This document shows, piece by piece, positions 1-6,409 of a DNA stretch of 22,013 bases. This DNA is from CAYHGV01 sp964356135. GTDB taxonomy: Bacteria; Hydrothermota; Tepidihabitantia; CAYHGV01. Below the pieces are notes generated by a model. The model did not search any database. It was not told the origin of the DNA and saw only the letters and a list, made by a program, of their open reading frames with translations. The position numbers and the translations under genes were made by a program. Position 1 is the first letter of the stretch. The number at the start of each line of letters is the position of its first letter. The stretch covers positions 1-22,013 of the forward strand of contig CAYHGV010000047.1 in assembly GCA_964356135.1 (NCBI GenBank), in the 5' to 3' direction.

Positions 1-157
1 TAAGGTTCTTGCCGACGGGATGCAGAACCCGGGTATTCACAGTATCATCTGGAACGGCAGCGACGAACAGGGCAGAAAGGTTCCCAACGGTATCTATTTC
101 TGCCGGCTCAGTGCAGGTGGCAGAGAAGTGATAAGGCGGATAGTGATGGTTAAATGA
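1..157 (+). CDS. C-terminal end of an exported protein with FlgD-like/T9SS-type sorting tail (partial)
   Basis: The window opens inside a coding region read from base 2 and ending at TGA 155-157. The visible 51 residues contain a PGIHSIIWNG segment, then VPNGIYFCRL and a basic VIRRIVMVK end. This is the last strand pattern of FlgD-like Ig / T9SS type-A C-terminal domains, which in the Bacteroidetes-Chlorobi-WOR-3 sphere direct or anchor exported proteins. The functional part lies outside the window, so the product cannot be named. Two other proteins in this window (1954-3720 and 9346-10653) have the same type of tail. Confidence 0.75.
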   Translation, partial: KVLADGMQNPGIHSIIWNGSDEQGRKVPNGIYFCRLSAGGREVIRRIVMVK

Positions 158-161
158 GAGA

Positions 162-183
162 TTTCTGAAAAAGGTATCAGAAA
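162..183 (+). terminator. Weak stem-loop after the first gene
   Basis: TTTCTGA (162-168) and TCAGAAA (177-183) form a perfect 7-bp stem with an 8-nt loop just after the stop codon at 157. A run of five Ts follows only at 199-203, so it is not a classic intrinsic terminator. A second small stem, GAGAGC/GCTCTC (224-229 / 240-245), lies downstream. It could end the upstream transcript or simply be leader structure of the next gene. Confidence 0.25.
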
Positions 184-291
184 CCTTGATTACGGCGATT
201 TTTGACGATACCGGCGATAAAACGAGAGCGAGTTTTTCAGCTCTCAAATGAGTCGGTGCGGTTAAAATCAAATTCACCAAGGAGGCGATGT

Positions 292-1359
292 ATGAAAAAA
301 AGTCCCAAAATGGTAAAATGCTTGGTTCTTACCCCGGCTGTTATTCTCTGTGGAATCGTTCTGATGACCGCCGGGTGTCCCGACCAACACCCGAAAAATC
401 CGACGGGTTGGGCAGTCGGTGATACCGCGGATGGTTACGGAACCATCCTGCACACAACCGACGGCGGCAATACCTGGGTCAGACAGGGGTCGGCACAAGC
501 AATACCTGCTGTATTTATCAATGATGTATGCGCGGTTGATGCGGACAACGCCTGGGTCGTAGGAGACCCGAGTGATGGATACGGGGTGATATTACGCACC
601 ACTGACGGCGGTCAAACCTGGGTCAGGCAGGGGTCGGCAGAGCAAATTCCAAATGTCGGGCTTGCCGGTGTAAGCGCGGTCAACAACAACACTGCCTGGG
701 TCGCAGGAACCGAGGGAACGGTTCTCTTCACCGCCGACGGCGGTCAAATCTGGACACGCCAGGCTGAAGGTTTAGCCCCGGCTGCAGAACTGCAGATGGT
801 TTATGCCGTTGACTCGAAGAATGCTTGGGCAGTGGGTGGGATGGAAGTTCCTGCTCCGATACTGCGAACGAGGGACGGCGGTAACACCTGGGTCAGGCAA
901 GGAACAGCGGCTCAGGTGACGACAGACCATCTTATTGACATCAGCGCACTTGACAGCACAACCGCCTGGGCAGTGGGTGGAAATTATACCTGTTACCAGA
1001 CTACCGACGGCGGGGCGAACTGGACCAATCGTTCACCGGTTGGGGGGCTGTATGATGCAAATGGAGTCTGTGCAGTTAACGCCGACACCATCTGGTTCAT
1101 CACCGATAACGACGGCATCCATTACTCAACCGATAGAAGCGCTAACTGGACAAAACAGACATCACCCAAAACCGGCTACCACTTAATCGGGGTGAGCGCT
1201 CTGGATACAAAAACAGCCTGGGTTGTCGGCGTGGGGTGGTCGGCAAGCCAGAAAGGGATTATTCTCCACACCGCGGATGGCGGCGATACCTGGACCGAGC
1301 AGACGGCTCCTGTCAATGCGTCGATAAGAAGAACCTCTTTTGTTGACGCCCGGAAATAG
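292..1359 (+). CDS. YCF48/BNR-repeat lipoprotein
   Basis: The 355-aa product starts at ATG 292, chosen over an in-frame ATG at 202 because AAGGAGG (279-285) sits 6 nt upstream and this start begins a clean lipoprotein signal. That signal is a basic MKK N-terminus, a hydrophobic stretch, and MTAGC with the lipidated Cys at about residue 29. The rest is seven repeats of about 45 residues, each with an AWxVG element followed by a TxDGGxxW turn (TTDGGNTWVRQG and similar). This is the YCF48 / photosystem-II-assembly-like beta-propeller motif, which in non-photosynthetic bacteria occurs in surface proteins of unknown ligand. There is no sorting tail, so anchoring is presumably by lipid. One late repeat has degraded to STDRSANW. 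Export and fold are well supported; the role is unknown. Confidence 0.85.
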   Translation: MKKSPKMVKCLVLTPAVILCGIVLMTAGCPDQHPKNPTGWAVGDTADGYGTILHTTDGGNTWVRQGSAQAIPAVFINDVCAVDADNAWVVGDPSDGYGVILRTTDGGQTWVRQGSAEQIPNVGLAGVSAVNNNTAWVAGTEGTVLFTADGGQIWTRQAEGLAPAAELQMVYAVDSKNAWAVGGMEVPAPILRTRDGGNTWVRQGTAAQVTTDHLIDISALDSTTAWAVGGNYTCYQTTDGGANWTNRSPVGGLYDANGVCAVNADTIWFITDNDGIHYSTDRSANWTKQTSPKTGYHLIGVSALDTKTAWVVGVGWSASQKGIILHTADGGDTWTEQTAPVNASIRRTSFVDARK

Positions 1360-1381
1360 AAAAATGAAAATAGGGGCGCTG

Positions 1382-1399
1382 GAGTTTGTCCCAAAACTC
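1382..1399 (+). terminator. Short hairpin after the YCF48 lipoprotein gene
   Basis: GAGTTT (1382-1387) pairs with AAACTC (1394-1399) across a 6-nt loop, 22 nt after the stop codon. What follows is A-rich rather than T-rich, so terminator activity is doubtful. Confidence 0.2.
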
Positions 1400-1431
1400 G
1401 AAAAATTATCACGAAATGGAACATAGGTGGA

Positions 1432-1457
1432 GTCCGCCACGCATCGTGGCGAGCGAC
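1432..1457 (+). repeat. Palindromic element CGCCACG-CAT-CGTGGCG
   Basis: A perfect 7-bp inverted repeat (1435-1441 / 1445-1451) surrounds a 3-nt CAT loop. It is extended by GTC (1432-1434) pairing with GAC (1455-1457) across a 3-nt bulge. It lies 18 nt upstream of the ribosome binding site of the 78-aa gene. The 7-3-7 geometry matches the palindromic units found inside two coding regions near 9093 and 16238, although the stem sequence differs. Confidence 0.55.
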
Positions 1458-1489
1458 ACCAAGACACGAAAAAAAGGAGGTGATAAAAA

Positions 1490-1726
1490 ATGGAAAACAC
1501 ATTTGATAGTACCTACATCATAAGAAAGGAAAAATACGAAGAGTTTGTAGCAGATGCGGAAAAGCTGGCTATTGCAATCTATACGCTCCCTGCCTTTATC
1601 TGGTTAGAGCTATATCGGCTGATAGACCGGGAAAAAGATATCGCAATGCGGGTTGTCTGGAAGCCTGATACTACGGTTGCTCAGATAAAGGAGCTTGATA
1701 AGACCTGGTTTTTGAAGAAATACTAA
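1490..1726 (+). CDS. Small protein of unknown function, 78 aa
   Basis: The ATG at 1490 is preceded by a strong AAGGAGGTGAT ribosome binding site (1474-1484), the best Shine-Dalgarno match in this part of the window. I do not recognise the family. The product is charged and probably mostly helical (EKYEEFVADAEKLAIAIYTL), with an aromatic centre and a C-terminal DKTWFLKKY. There is no signal peptide or clear membrane segment, so it is likely cytoplasmic, unlike its exported neighbours. The strong initiation site argues that it is real. Confidence 0.6.
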   Translation: MENTFDSTYIIRKEKYEEFVADAEKLAIAIYTLPAFIWLELYRLIDREKDIAMRVVWKPDTTVAQIKELDKTWFLKKY

Positions 1727-1763
1727 CCCCTTCCACATATCCTTTGAGGGGGCTTGACAACCT

Positions 1764-1914
1764 GCCTCCATGCCAGAGGCGAGTTGCCTTGGGCGACAGG
1801 CGGATAAGGTAACTCTCTTGGAAATACGGGTCCAATCCCGAAGTTTCGGGAGGGGATAAAAATGGAAGCGGAAGACCCGTGCGGAACTAAAATAAGGTTA
1901 AGGGCATTATGCCC
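1764..1914 (+). ncRNA. Densely structured leader or small RNA upstream of the sorting-tail protein gene
   Basis: The 227-nt gap between genes holds consecutive stems that fit together without overlap. They are GCCTC/GAGGC (1764-1768 / 1776-1780); a 10-bp stem GAGTTGCCTT/AAGGTAACTC with one G-U pair (1781-1790 / 1806-1815); ACGGGTC/GACCCGT (1826-1832 / 1874-1880) enclosing TCCCGAA/TTCGGGA (1836-1842 / 1845-1851); and GGGCA/TGCCC (1902-1906 / 1910-1914). The next gene's ribosome binding site follows at 1944. I compared it from memory with cobalamin, SAM, TPP, FMN, glycine and c-di-GMP riboswitches, RNase P, SRP RNA and group II domain V, and saw no match. Stems are seen; an RNA function is inferred. 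Confidence 0.4.
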
Positions 1915-1953
1915 GAACGACGGCAGAATACTTTGAAAACATAGGAGGTCCAT

Positions 1954-3720
1954 ATGGTTCGTAAAATGGTTGTTTTAACCGTAAGTATCTTAGCCCCGGT
2001 TTTATTGTATGCCCAGTGGGGCACTGACCCTTTGGTCAATACTGTTATCAGCGATACTACGGGCATGCAGGTTATGCCTAAAATCGTGGTTAAGGGAAAT
2101 GGCGAAAGTTTTATATCCTGGTTCTCTGCCATGGTTGGTTTGCGATTTGATGTCTATATGCAACGCCTGGACGCAGATGGAAATAAACTATGGGCGGAGG
2201 AGGGGTTGTTAATCAGCGATAACCCCACTGAAACCTGGGTCTCAGATTATGGCATTGCCTTTGATAGTGACAGTTGTGTTGTCCTTGTCAACCATGATTA
2301 CAGAACCGGATTCGGCGATGTCTTTGCCTGGCGGATTTCTCCTGCGGGACAATTCTTATGGGGAAATGATGGTTTCCAACTCACTAATGATGCTGCCGCC
2401 AATTATTCCCCCAATGTCCTCCCGCTGGAACCGGGAGATATTGTCTTTGTCTGGAATATGGTCCCCCTGGATACAACAGAAAAGATCCGGATCGGCCTGC
2501 AGCGACTCTCAAAAAACGGACAACCTCAATGGGCAAACGACTTGGTTATCAGCGATACCTTGCATAATTACGAACCAGCCATCTTGCGAACCGAAGACGA
2601 TAATTTCATCCTCGCCTGGAATCGTGCTGCATCGTTTGATTCTACCGATACGATTCCGGGAAAGCAAAATGTACTGCACATTTTTGCTCAAAAATTTGAT
2701 GCCAATGGTACTCCGATGTGGGCAGAGAATGTCCAAATAGATACAGGTAAATTCCTGCCGGTTGTATCCCCCATCCGTCCCTATCTGGTAAACGATGGCA
2801 ATAACGGCGCTTTCATCGTCTGGGAGGCAGCAATGCCCTTGACCGTTACCACGTTCGTTCAACATATAGACGCCAACGGAAACCTCCAATATCCTCCCAA
2901 TGGTGTAGAGGTCTCGACTTGGGATGAAAATACCCACGATGAACCCGCCTTCTGTTTCCTCCCGGCAACACAGGAATTATTCGTGTTCTGGAGCGAATAC
3001 CATTATGATGGCGTAAACCTCCAGGATAACTTTGGCCTTTACGGGCAGAAATTCTCCTGGGCCGGAGAAAGAGTATGGGGCGATTCGGGAAAAGTCTTTG
3101 AGCCCTTGATACCCGATACCGTTTTCTTTGATATCGTCGTAAAACCAAGTCCTCTGAACGATGTCGCAGTTTTTTATGTTAAAATGTTTTCAGTAGTCGG
3201 CCCTAATCATGTAAAAGCTATGCGCATAGATACTGATGGAAAATATGTCTGGGGAGATGAAAAAATCGTCCTGTCCTCAGTCCCTAGCGATAAATATAAC
3301 CTGGCTGCCAGTGATTTCGCTCATAACCAGTGGATTGCTGCTTGGGCAGATGATCGAAATTCACCCGGTGAAGATAAGTACGGTATCTATGCCCAGAATA
3401 TTAACATTGATGGTTCATTAGGCCCATCAGGTATCGTGGAAACTCCGCTGACTACGCCGTTTAAGAATCTGCTGGTGAATTCCCCGAATCGAACGACTGA
3501 ACGAATCGCCATTAACTACACGGTCTCTGTGCGCTCTCCGGTTGCGCTCGCAGTCTACGACCTCTCAGGCGCAGTAGTTCAAACGCTGGTTCAGGAAGTA
3601 AAAAATCCCGGTTCCTATACGGTCAACTGGGATGCAAAGAACTTTCCTGCCGGTGTCTATTTTGTCCGGTTGGCTGCCGGCGATTTTAACGGCACAAAAA
3701 AGCTCGTCTTGATGCGATAA
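1954..3720 (+). CDS. Exported repeat protein with T9SS type-A-like C-terminal sorting domain
   Basis: The 588-aa product starts at ATG 1954 behind AGGAGG (1944-1949). A signal peptide (MVRKMVV..., cleavage probably after LLYA, about residue 20) leads into about 450 residues of repeating units. Each has an aromatic/QR-(L/F/I)DxxGxxxW turn followed 30-40 residues later by (V/I)xxW, for example QRLDADGNKLW, QKFDANGTPMW, MRIDTDGKYVW and IAAWADDR. This looks like a beta-propeller. The last 85 residues form the sorting domain: INYTVSVRSPVALAVYDLSG, then PGSYTVNWDAKNFPAGVYFV and a basic KKLVLMR end. The substrate or ligand is unknown. It probably acts on the cell surface or is released. Confidence 0.8.
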   Translation: MVRKMVVLTVSILAPVLLYAQWGTDPLVNTVISDTTGMQVMPKIVVKGNGESFISWFSAMVGLRFDVYMQRLDADGNKLWAEEGLLISDNPTETWVSDYGIAFDSDSCVVLVNHDYRTGFGDVFAWRISPAGQFLWGNDGFQLTNDAAANYSPNVLPLEPGDIVFVWNMVPLDTTEKIRIGLQRLSKNGQPQWANDLVISDTLHNYEPAILRTEDDNFILAWNRAASFDSTDTIPGKQNVLHIFAQKFDANGTPMWAENVQIDTGKFLPVVSPIRPYLVNDGNNGAFIVWEAAMPLTVTTFVQHIDANGNLQYPPNGVEVSTWDENTHDEPAFCFLPATQELFVFWSEYHYDGVNLQDNFGLYGQKFSWAGERVWGDSGKVFEPLIPDTVFFDIVVKPSPLNDVAVFYVKMFSVVGPNHVKAMRIDTDGKYVWGDEKIVLSSVPSDKYNLAASDFAHNQWIAAWADDRNSPGEDKYGIYAQNINIDGSLGPSGIVETPLTTPFKNLLVNSPNRTTERIAINYTVSVRSPVALAVYDLSGAVVQTLVQEVKNPGSYTVNWDAKNFPAGVYFVRLAAGDFNGTKKLVLMR

Positions 3721-3737
3721 AAAACTAAACTTAAGGG
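3718..3737 (+). repeat. Left copy of A-rich direct repeat bounding the 3.7-5.0 kb island
   Basis: TAAAAAACTAAACTTAAGGG here is almost identical to TTAAAAACTAAACTAAGGAG at 4966-4985, differing by single-base indels. Here it starts in the stop codon of the sorting-tail protein gene and precedes a decayed gene start. The other copy is the leader of the C45-like hydrolase gene. Confidence 0.5.
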
Positions 3738-3743
3738 GTTGCA

Positions 3744-3920
3744 ACGAAAAAAATACTGCTGGCCTTCATACCTCTGAGCCTGGGGCTACTCTTACCGACA
3801 GGCTTACCGGCTCGGCAGGTTATAGCACCGCCAACTACGACGATACTGACGGATTTCCATTACTGCCGGGACACAAACCGGCAGATAACCTTAAGGAGGA
3901 TAACATGTCCAGACGACTGA
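3744..3920 (+). pseudogene. Remnant of a secretory gene start with ACG in place of ATG
   Basis: From ACG 3744 the frame reads T-KKILLAFIPLSLGLLLPTGLPA, a typical signal peptide. It is preceded by AAGGGG at suitable spacing, as if the original ATG had become ACG. The frame stays open for 58 codons to TGA 3918-3920, running 16 nt into the next gene, but the part after the signal has no recognisable domain. A second frame over the same bases (frame of 3905) is also open and encodes GSAGYSTANYDDTDG, suggesting an indel. It is most simply a decayed gene; a rare ACG start is possible. Confidence 0.4.
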
Positions 3921-4510
3921 GTATCTGTCTTGTTCTGTCCGTTTTCGCAATCGGCTCCGCGTACGGGCAGACCGACATCAAGGCTGCGGCCCGGAATACC
4001 TGGCATGTGGCAGGCCCTTTCAGTACGCACTATTATCTGCCGATCGATGAGGGCGATTCAACCCAGCCGGGTGCGTTCGCAGTCACCTTCAGCCCGGAGG
4101 TGCTGTGGTTCCCGCTTCATGGGCTTGGCATCGGCGTCGAAGCAAGCATCGACTACTCCGCCGCCCAGTTCACCGACTTCTCGATGTCGATCGGACCGCG
4201 GGTGGCTTACCACCTGACACGACCGAAGAAAAGCGGGCCATCTGGAATCTGGCTGCTGCCGTTCGTCGGGTGTTCCTTCCAGTACGTGATGAATGACGTG
4301 GACACCGGGGTGACCGACAGCGGCTGGCGCTTGAAGCTCGGATTCGGCATATCACCGCTTATCGGTACGCACGGCACGTTTCCAATAGAGCTCGGGGTGG
4401 CAACCGAGAAGGTCAGATCGGGCAACAGCGAGAATCAGGAGTCCACGAGCAAGGGAAGTAGAATATACCTCGAGGTTGGTTTCGGAGCGTTCCTCTGGTC
4501 GAACGACTAA
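3905..4510 (+). CDS. Exported outer-membrane beta-barrel-like protein
   Basis: The 201-aa product starts at ATG 3905 after TAAGGAGG. A signal peptide ends near SAYG-QTD (about residue 21). The mature part alternates hydrophobic and polar residues with many Gly and aromatic residues (FSPEVLWFPLHGLGIGVEASIDYSAAQF, MSIGPRVAYHL, WLLPFVGCSFQYVM, WRLKLGFGISPLIG) and ends IYLEVGFGAFLW. This is the pattern of small 8-stranded OmpA/OprF-type barrels. Base composition and codon use are visibly GC-richer than in the flanking genes, and decayed genes lie on both sides, so recent acquisition or differing ancestry is plausible. The family assignment is by pattern only. Confidence 0.7.
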   Translation: MSRRLSICLVLSVFAIGSAYGQTDIKAAARNTWHVAGPFSTHYYLPIDEGDSTQPGAFAVTFSPEVLWFPLHGLGIGVEASIDYSAAQFTDFSMSIGPRVAYHLTRPKKSGPSGIWLLPFVGCSFQYVMNDVDTGVTDSGWRLKLGFGISPLIGTHGTFPIELGVATEKVRSGNSENQESTSKGSRIYLEVGFGAFLWSND

Positions 4511-4536
4511 TAACCATCCACGGGAAGTTTTTGACC

Positions 4537-4894
4537 ATGAAAACTACGAAAACCGCATTGCTGCTTGCGCTCTTCTTTCTCCTGGCTCTGATCGTCGGTT
4601 AGGGAGAACCTGCATGAAACGAGGGTATCGATGACACGGACTACAGGAAGCCGAAGTCAGTTGTGAACTACGAGATAGACCCCAGGGATAGTAACATCTG
4701 GTTCAGGTTCAAAGGCGACATGGTCGATGCGCACAGTATCCAGAACATGGTTGCGTTCAAACAGTACTGGGAATGAAATCCAACCAGATTTTGACGGCGA
4801 CTCGATTGTCGGAGTGCCTGATGATCATTACGACGCTCACAGCCAGGGACATCGGATTAAGATCCAGGTGTCGGTTTCTCTCCGGACCGGGTAA
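4537..4894 (+). pseudogene. Decayed secretory protein gene with in-frame stops and a frameshift
   Basis: ATG 4537 opens a convincing signal peptide (MKTTKTALLLALFFLLALIVG) that meets TAG after 21 codons. The same frame then meets TGA five codons later but continues with protein-like sequence (YRKPKSVVNYEIDPRDSN, WFRFKGDMVDAHSIQNM) up to TGA 4774. The coding signal then moves to the +1 frame (NEIQPDFDGDSIVGVPDDHYD) until TAA 4892-4894. Two internal stops plus a frameshift make a pseudogene the simplest reading. I do not recognise the ancestral family; the acidic DFDGDS may be a calcium-binding-type loop. Codon use resembles the GC-richer gene just upstream. Confidence 0.65.
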
Positions 4895-4966
4895 CCACGA
4901 CGACCCGAACGTGCGGTAGTGACGCTTTGGCAAAATGTGTGCAAAAGAGGGTATCGGTTTGGGCGT

Positions 4967-4985
4967 TAAAAACTAAACTAAGGAG
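4967..4985 (+). repeat. Right copy of A-rich direct repeat, leader of the C45-like gene
   Basis: This A-rich run ending in CTAAGGAGG is the partner of the copy at 3718-3737. It includes the ribosome binding site of the gene starting at 4993, so this copy is functional. Confidence 0.5.
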
Positions 4986-4992
4986 GATTAAA

Positions 4993-6396
4993 ATGGCTTC
5001 AAAAAATATTCTCACCCTATCGCTTTTAGTAATTCTGTTTTTGCTCCCGGCTCTGGTTTTTTCCGATGTCTCGGTTCAAAGGTACGGTCCGGGCTATCGT
5101 TTTGAAAAAAACGGCTGGATCTATATTCACGTTGAAGGCGAACCGTTCGAGCGCGGGTTTCAACACGGTTATCTTGCTGCCGCCGAATTGAAGCAAGTTA
5201 TCCAGACCCAAAAGTTTTTACTATATATTGAAACCGGCAAAGACTGGGAATTTTTTGTTGAGGCGGCGCAAAAGCTATTTCTCTCCCGGGTGGACCAGGA
5301 ATACCTGGATGAAATCCGGGGTATTGCGGAAGGAGCACAGAAAGCCGGTGTTACGATTTCCTTCGAAGAGGTCTTATGCTGGAACGGGTTGTATGAGCTC
5401 GAGGGCTACTGGTGGCCCAACGAAGCAGCCGGAAAATTTTCCAAACCAGATAAAGAGCACTGCAGCGCTTTCATCGCTACTGGCCGCGCGACCAAGGACG
5501 GCAAGATTGTTATGGCTCATAACTCGTGGATCGACTTTGCAACCGGACAGTATCTGAATCTGGTTCTCGATATCGTCCCCAAAGAAGGCAATCGCATTTT
5601 CATGCAATCGTCACCCGGTTTCATCCACAGTATGTCCGATTTTTTTGTCACCGGCGCCGGCATCATCGGCACCGAAACCACGATTGGCAGCTTCAGCGCC
5701 TACGACCCGGATGAAGCACCGGAGTTCTTTCGGGTACGCAAGGCGATGCAGTATGCTTTAAACCTGGACCAGTTTGTAAAACTTATGGAAAAAAAGAACG
5801 ATGGTGGGTATGCGAACGTGTGGTTACTTGCCGATATCAATACCGGCGAAATCATGCGCTTTGAGCTCGGTCTGAAATATCAAAGCGTCACGCGTAAGAA
5901 AGACGGGTATTTCATCGGTTACAATGGACCGGAAGACCCAAGAATCCGTAACTTGGAATGTTCGAACATGGGCTATTTCGACATCCGAACCGCGGTTGGT
6001 GCCCGTCGTGTCCGGCTCAGCCAGTTGATGCAGGAGCACTATGGTTCGATTGATACCGAAGTTGCCAAGGAAATATTAGCCGACCACTACGATGTCTATC
6101 TCAAAAAAATCAATCCCGGCTCGCGCACGGTCGAGGGGCATTATGAACTGGATGCCTTTGAGTACTGGCCAAACAGGATACCCTATATGCCGAACGGCGC
6201 AGTAGACGGAAAGGTCGTGGATTCCGATATGGCTAAAGCAATGAGCTTCTGGGCTCGGTTCGGCAATTCCAGCGGCATGCCGTTTGATGCCGAGGGATAT
6301 CTGAAAGAACACGAACAGTGGGATTTCCTGAAAGGGTATCTGCATGACCGACCCACGCAGCCCTGGACCATATTCTCTTCCGGGGAATATAAATGA
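4993..6396 (+). CDS. Exported C45/AAT-like (phospholipase B-like) Ntn hydrolase
   Basis: The 467-aa product starts at ATG 4993 behind AAGGAGG (4979-4985); an in-frame TTG at 4927 lacks such a site and would spoil the signal peptide. The signal is MASKNILTLSLLVILFLLPALVFS. The mature part has EPFERGFQHGYLAA, typical of the N-terminal segment of acyl-CoA:6-aminopenicillanate acyltransferase (C45) and phospholipase B-like proteins. KEHCSAFIATGRATKDG follows, with Cys157 as the expected nucleophile freed by autocleavage between His156 and Cys157. MAHNSW and NVWLLADINTGEIMRFELG are further family hallmarks. Members cleave amide bonds in acylated amines, peptides or lipids; the substrate here is not deducible. 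Export implies maturation in the periplasm or outside. A chagasin-domain gene follows 13 nt downstream. Confidence 0.8.
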   Translation: MASKNILTLSLLVILFLLPALVFSDVSVQRYGPGYRFEKNGWIYIHVEGEPFERGFQHGYLAAAELKQVIQTQKFLLYIETGKDWEFFVEAAQKLFLSRVDQEYLDEIRGIAEGAQKAGVTISFEEVLCWNGLYELEGYWWPNEAAGKFSKPDKEHCSAFIATGRATKDGKIVMAHNSWIDFATGQYLNLVLDIVPKEGNRIFMQSSPGFIHSMSDFFVTGAGIIGTETTIGSFSAYDPDEAPEFFRVRKAMQYALNLDQFVKLMEKKNDGGYANVWLLADINTGEIMRFELGLKYQSVTRKKDGYFIGYNGPEDPRIRNLECSNMGYFDIRTAVGARRVRLSQLMQEHYGSIDTEVAKEILADHYDVYLKKINPGSRTVEGHYELDAFEYWPNRIPYMPNGAVDGKVVDSDMAKAMSFWARFGNSSGMPFDAEGYLKEHEQWDFLKGYLHDRPTQPWTIFSSGEYK

Positions 6397-6409
6397 ACAG
6401 GAGGGAATA

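Noticed and set aside
1754..1759. TTGACA as a promoter for the 1954 gene
   Set aside because: No -10 hexamer at 15-19 bp spacing; the region is better explained by stem-loops.
4927..4992. Upstream TTG start adding 22 residues to the C45-like hydrolase
   Set aside because: No ribosome binding site; the extension would bury the signal peptide, whereas ATG 4993 has AAGGAGG and a clean signal.
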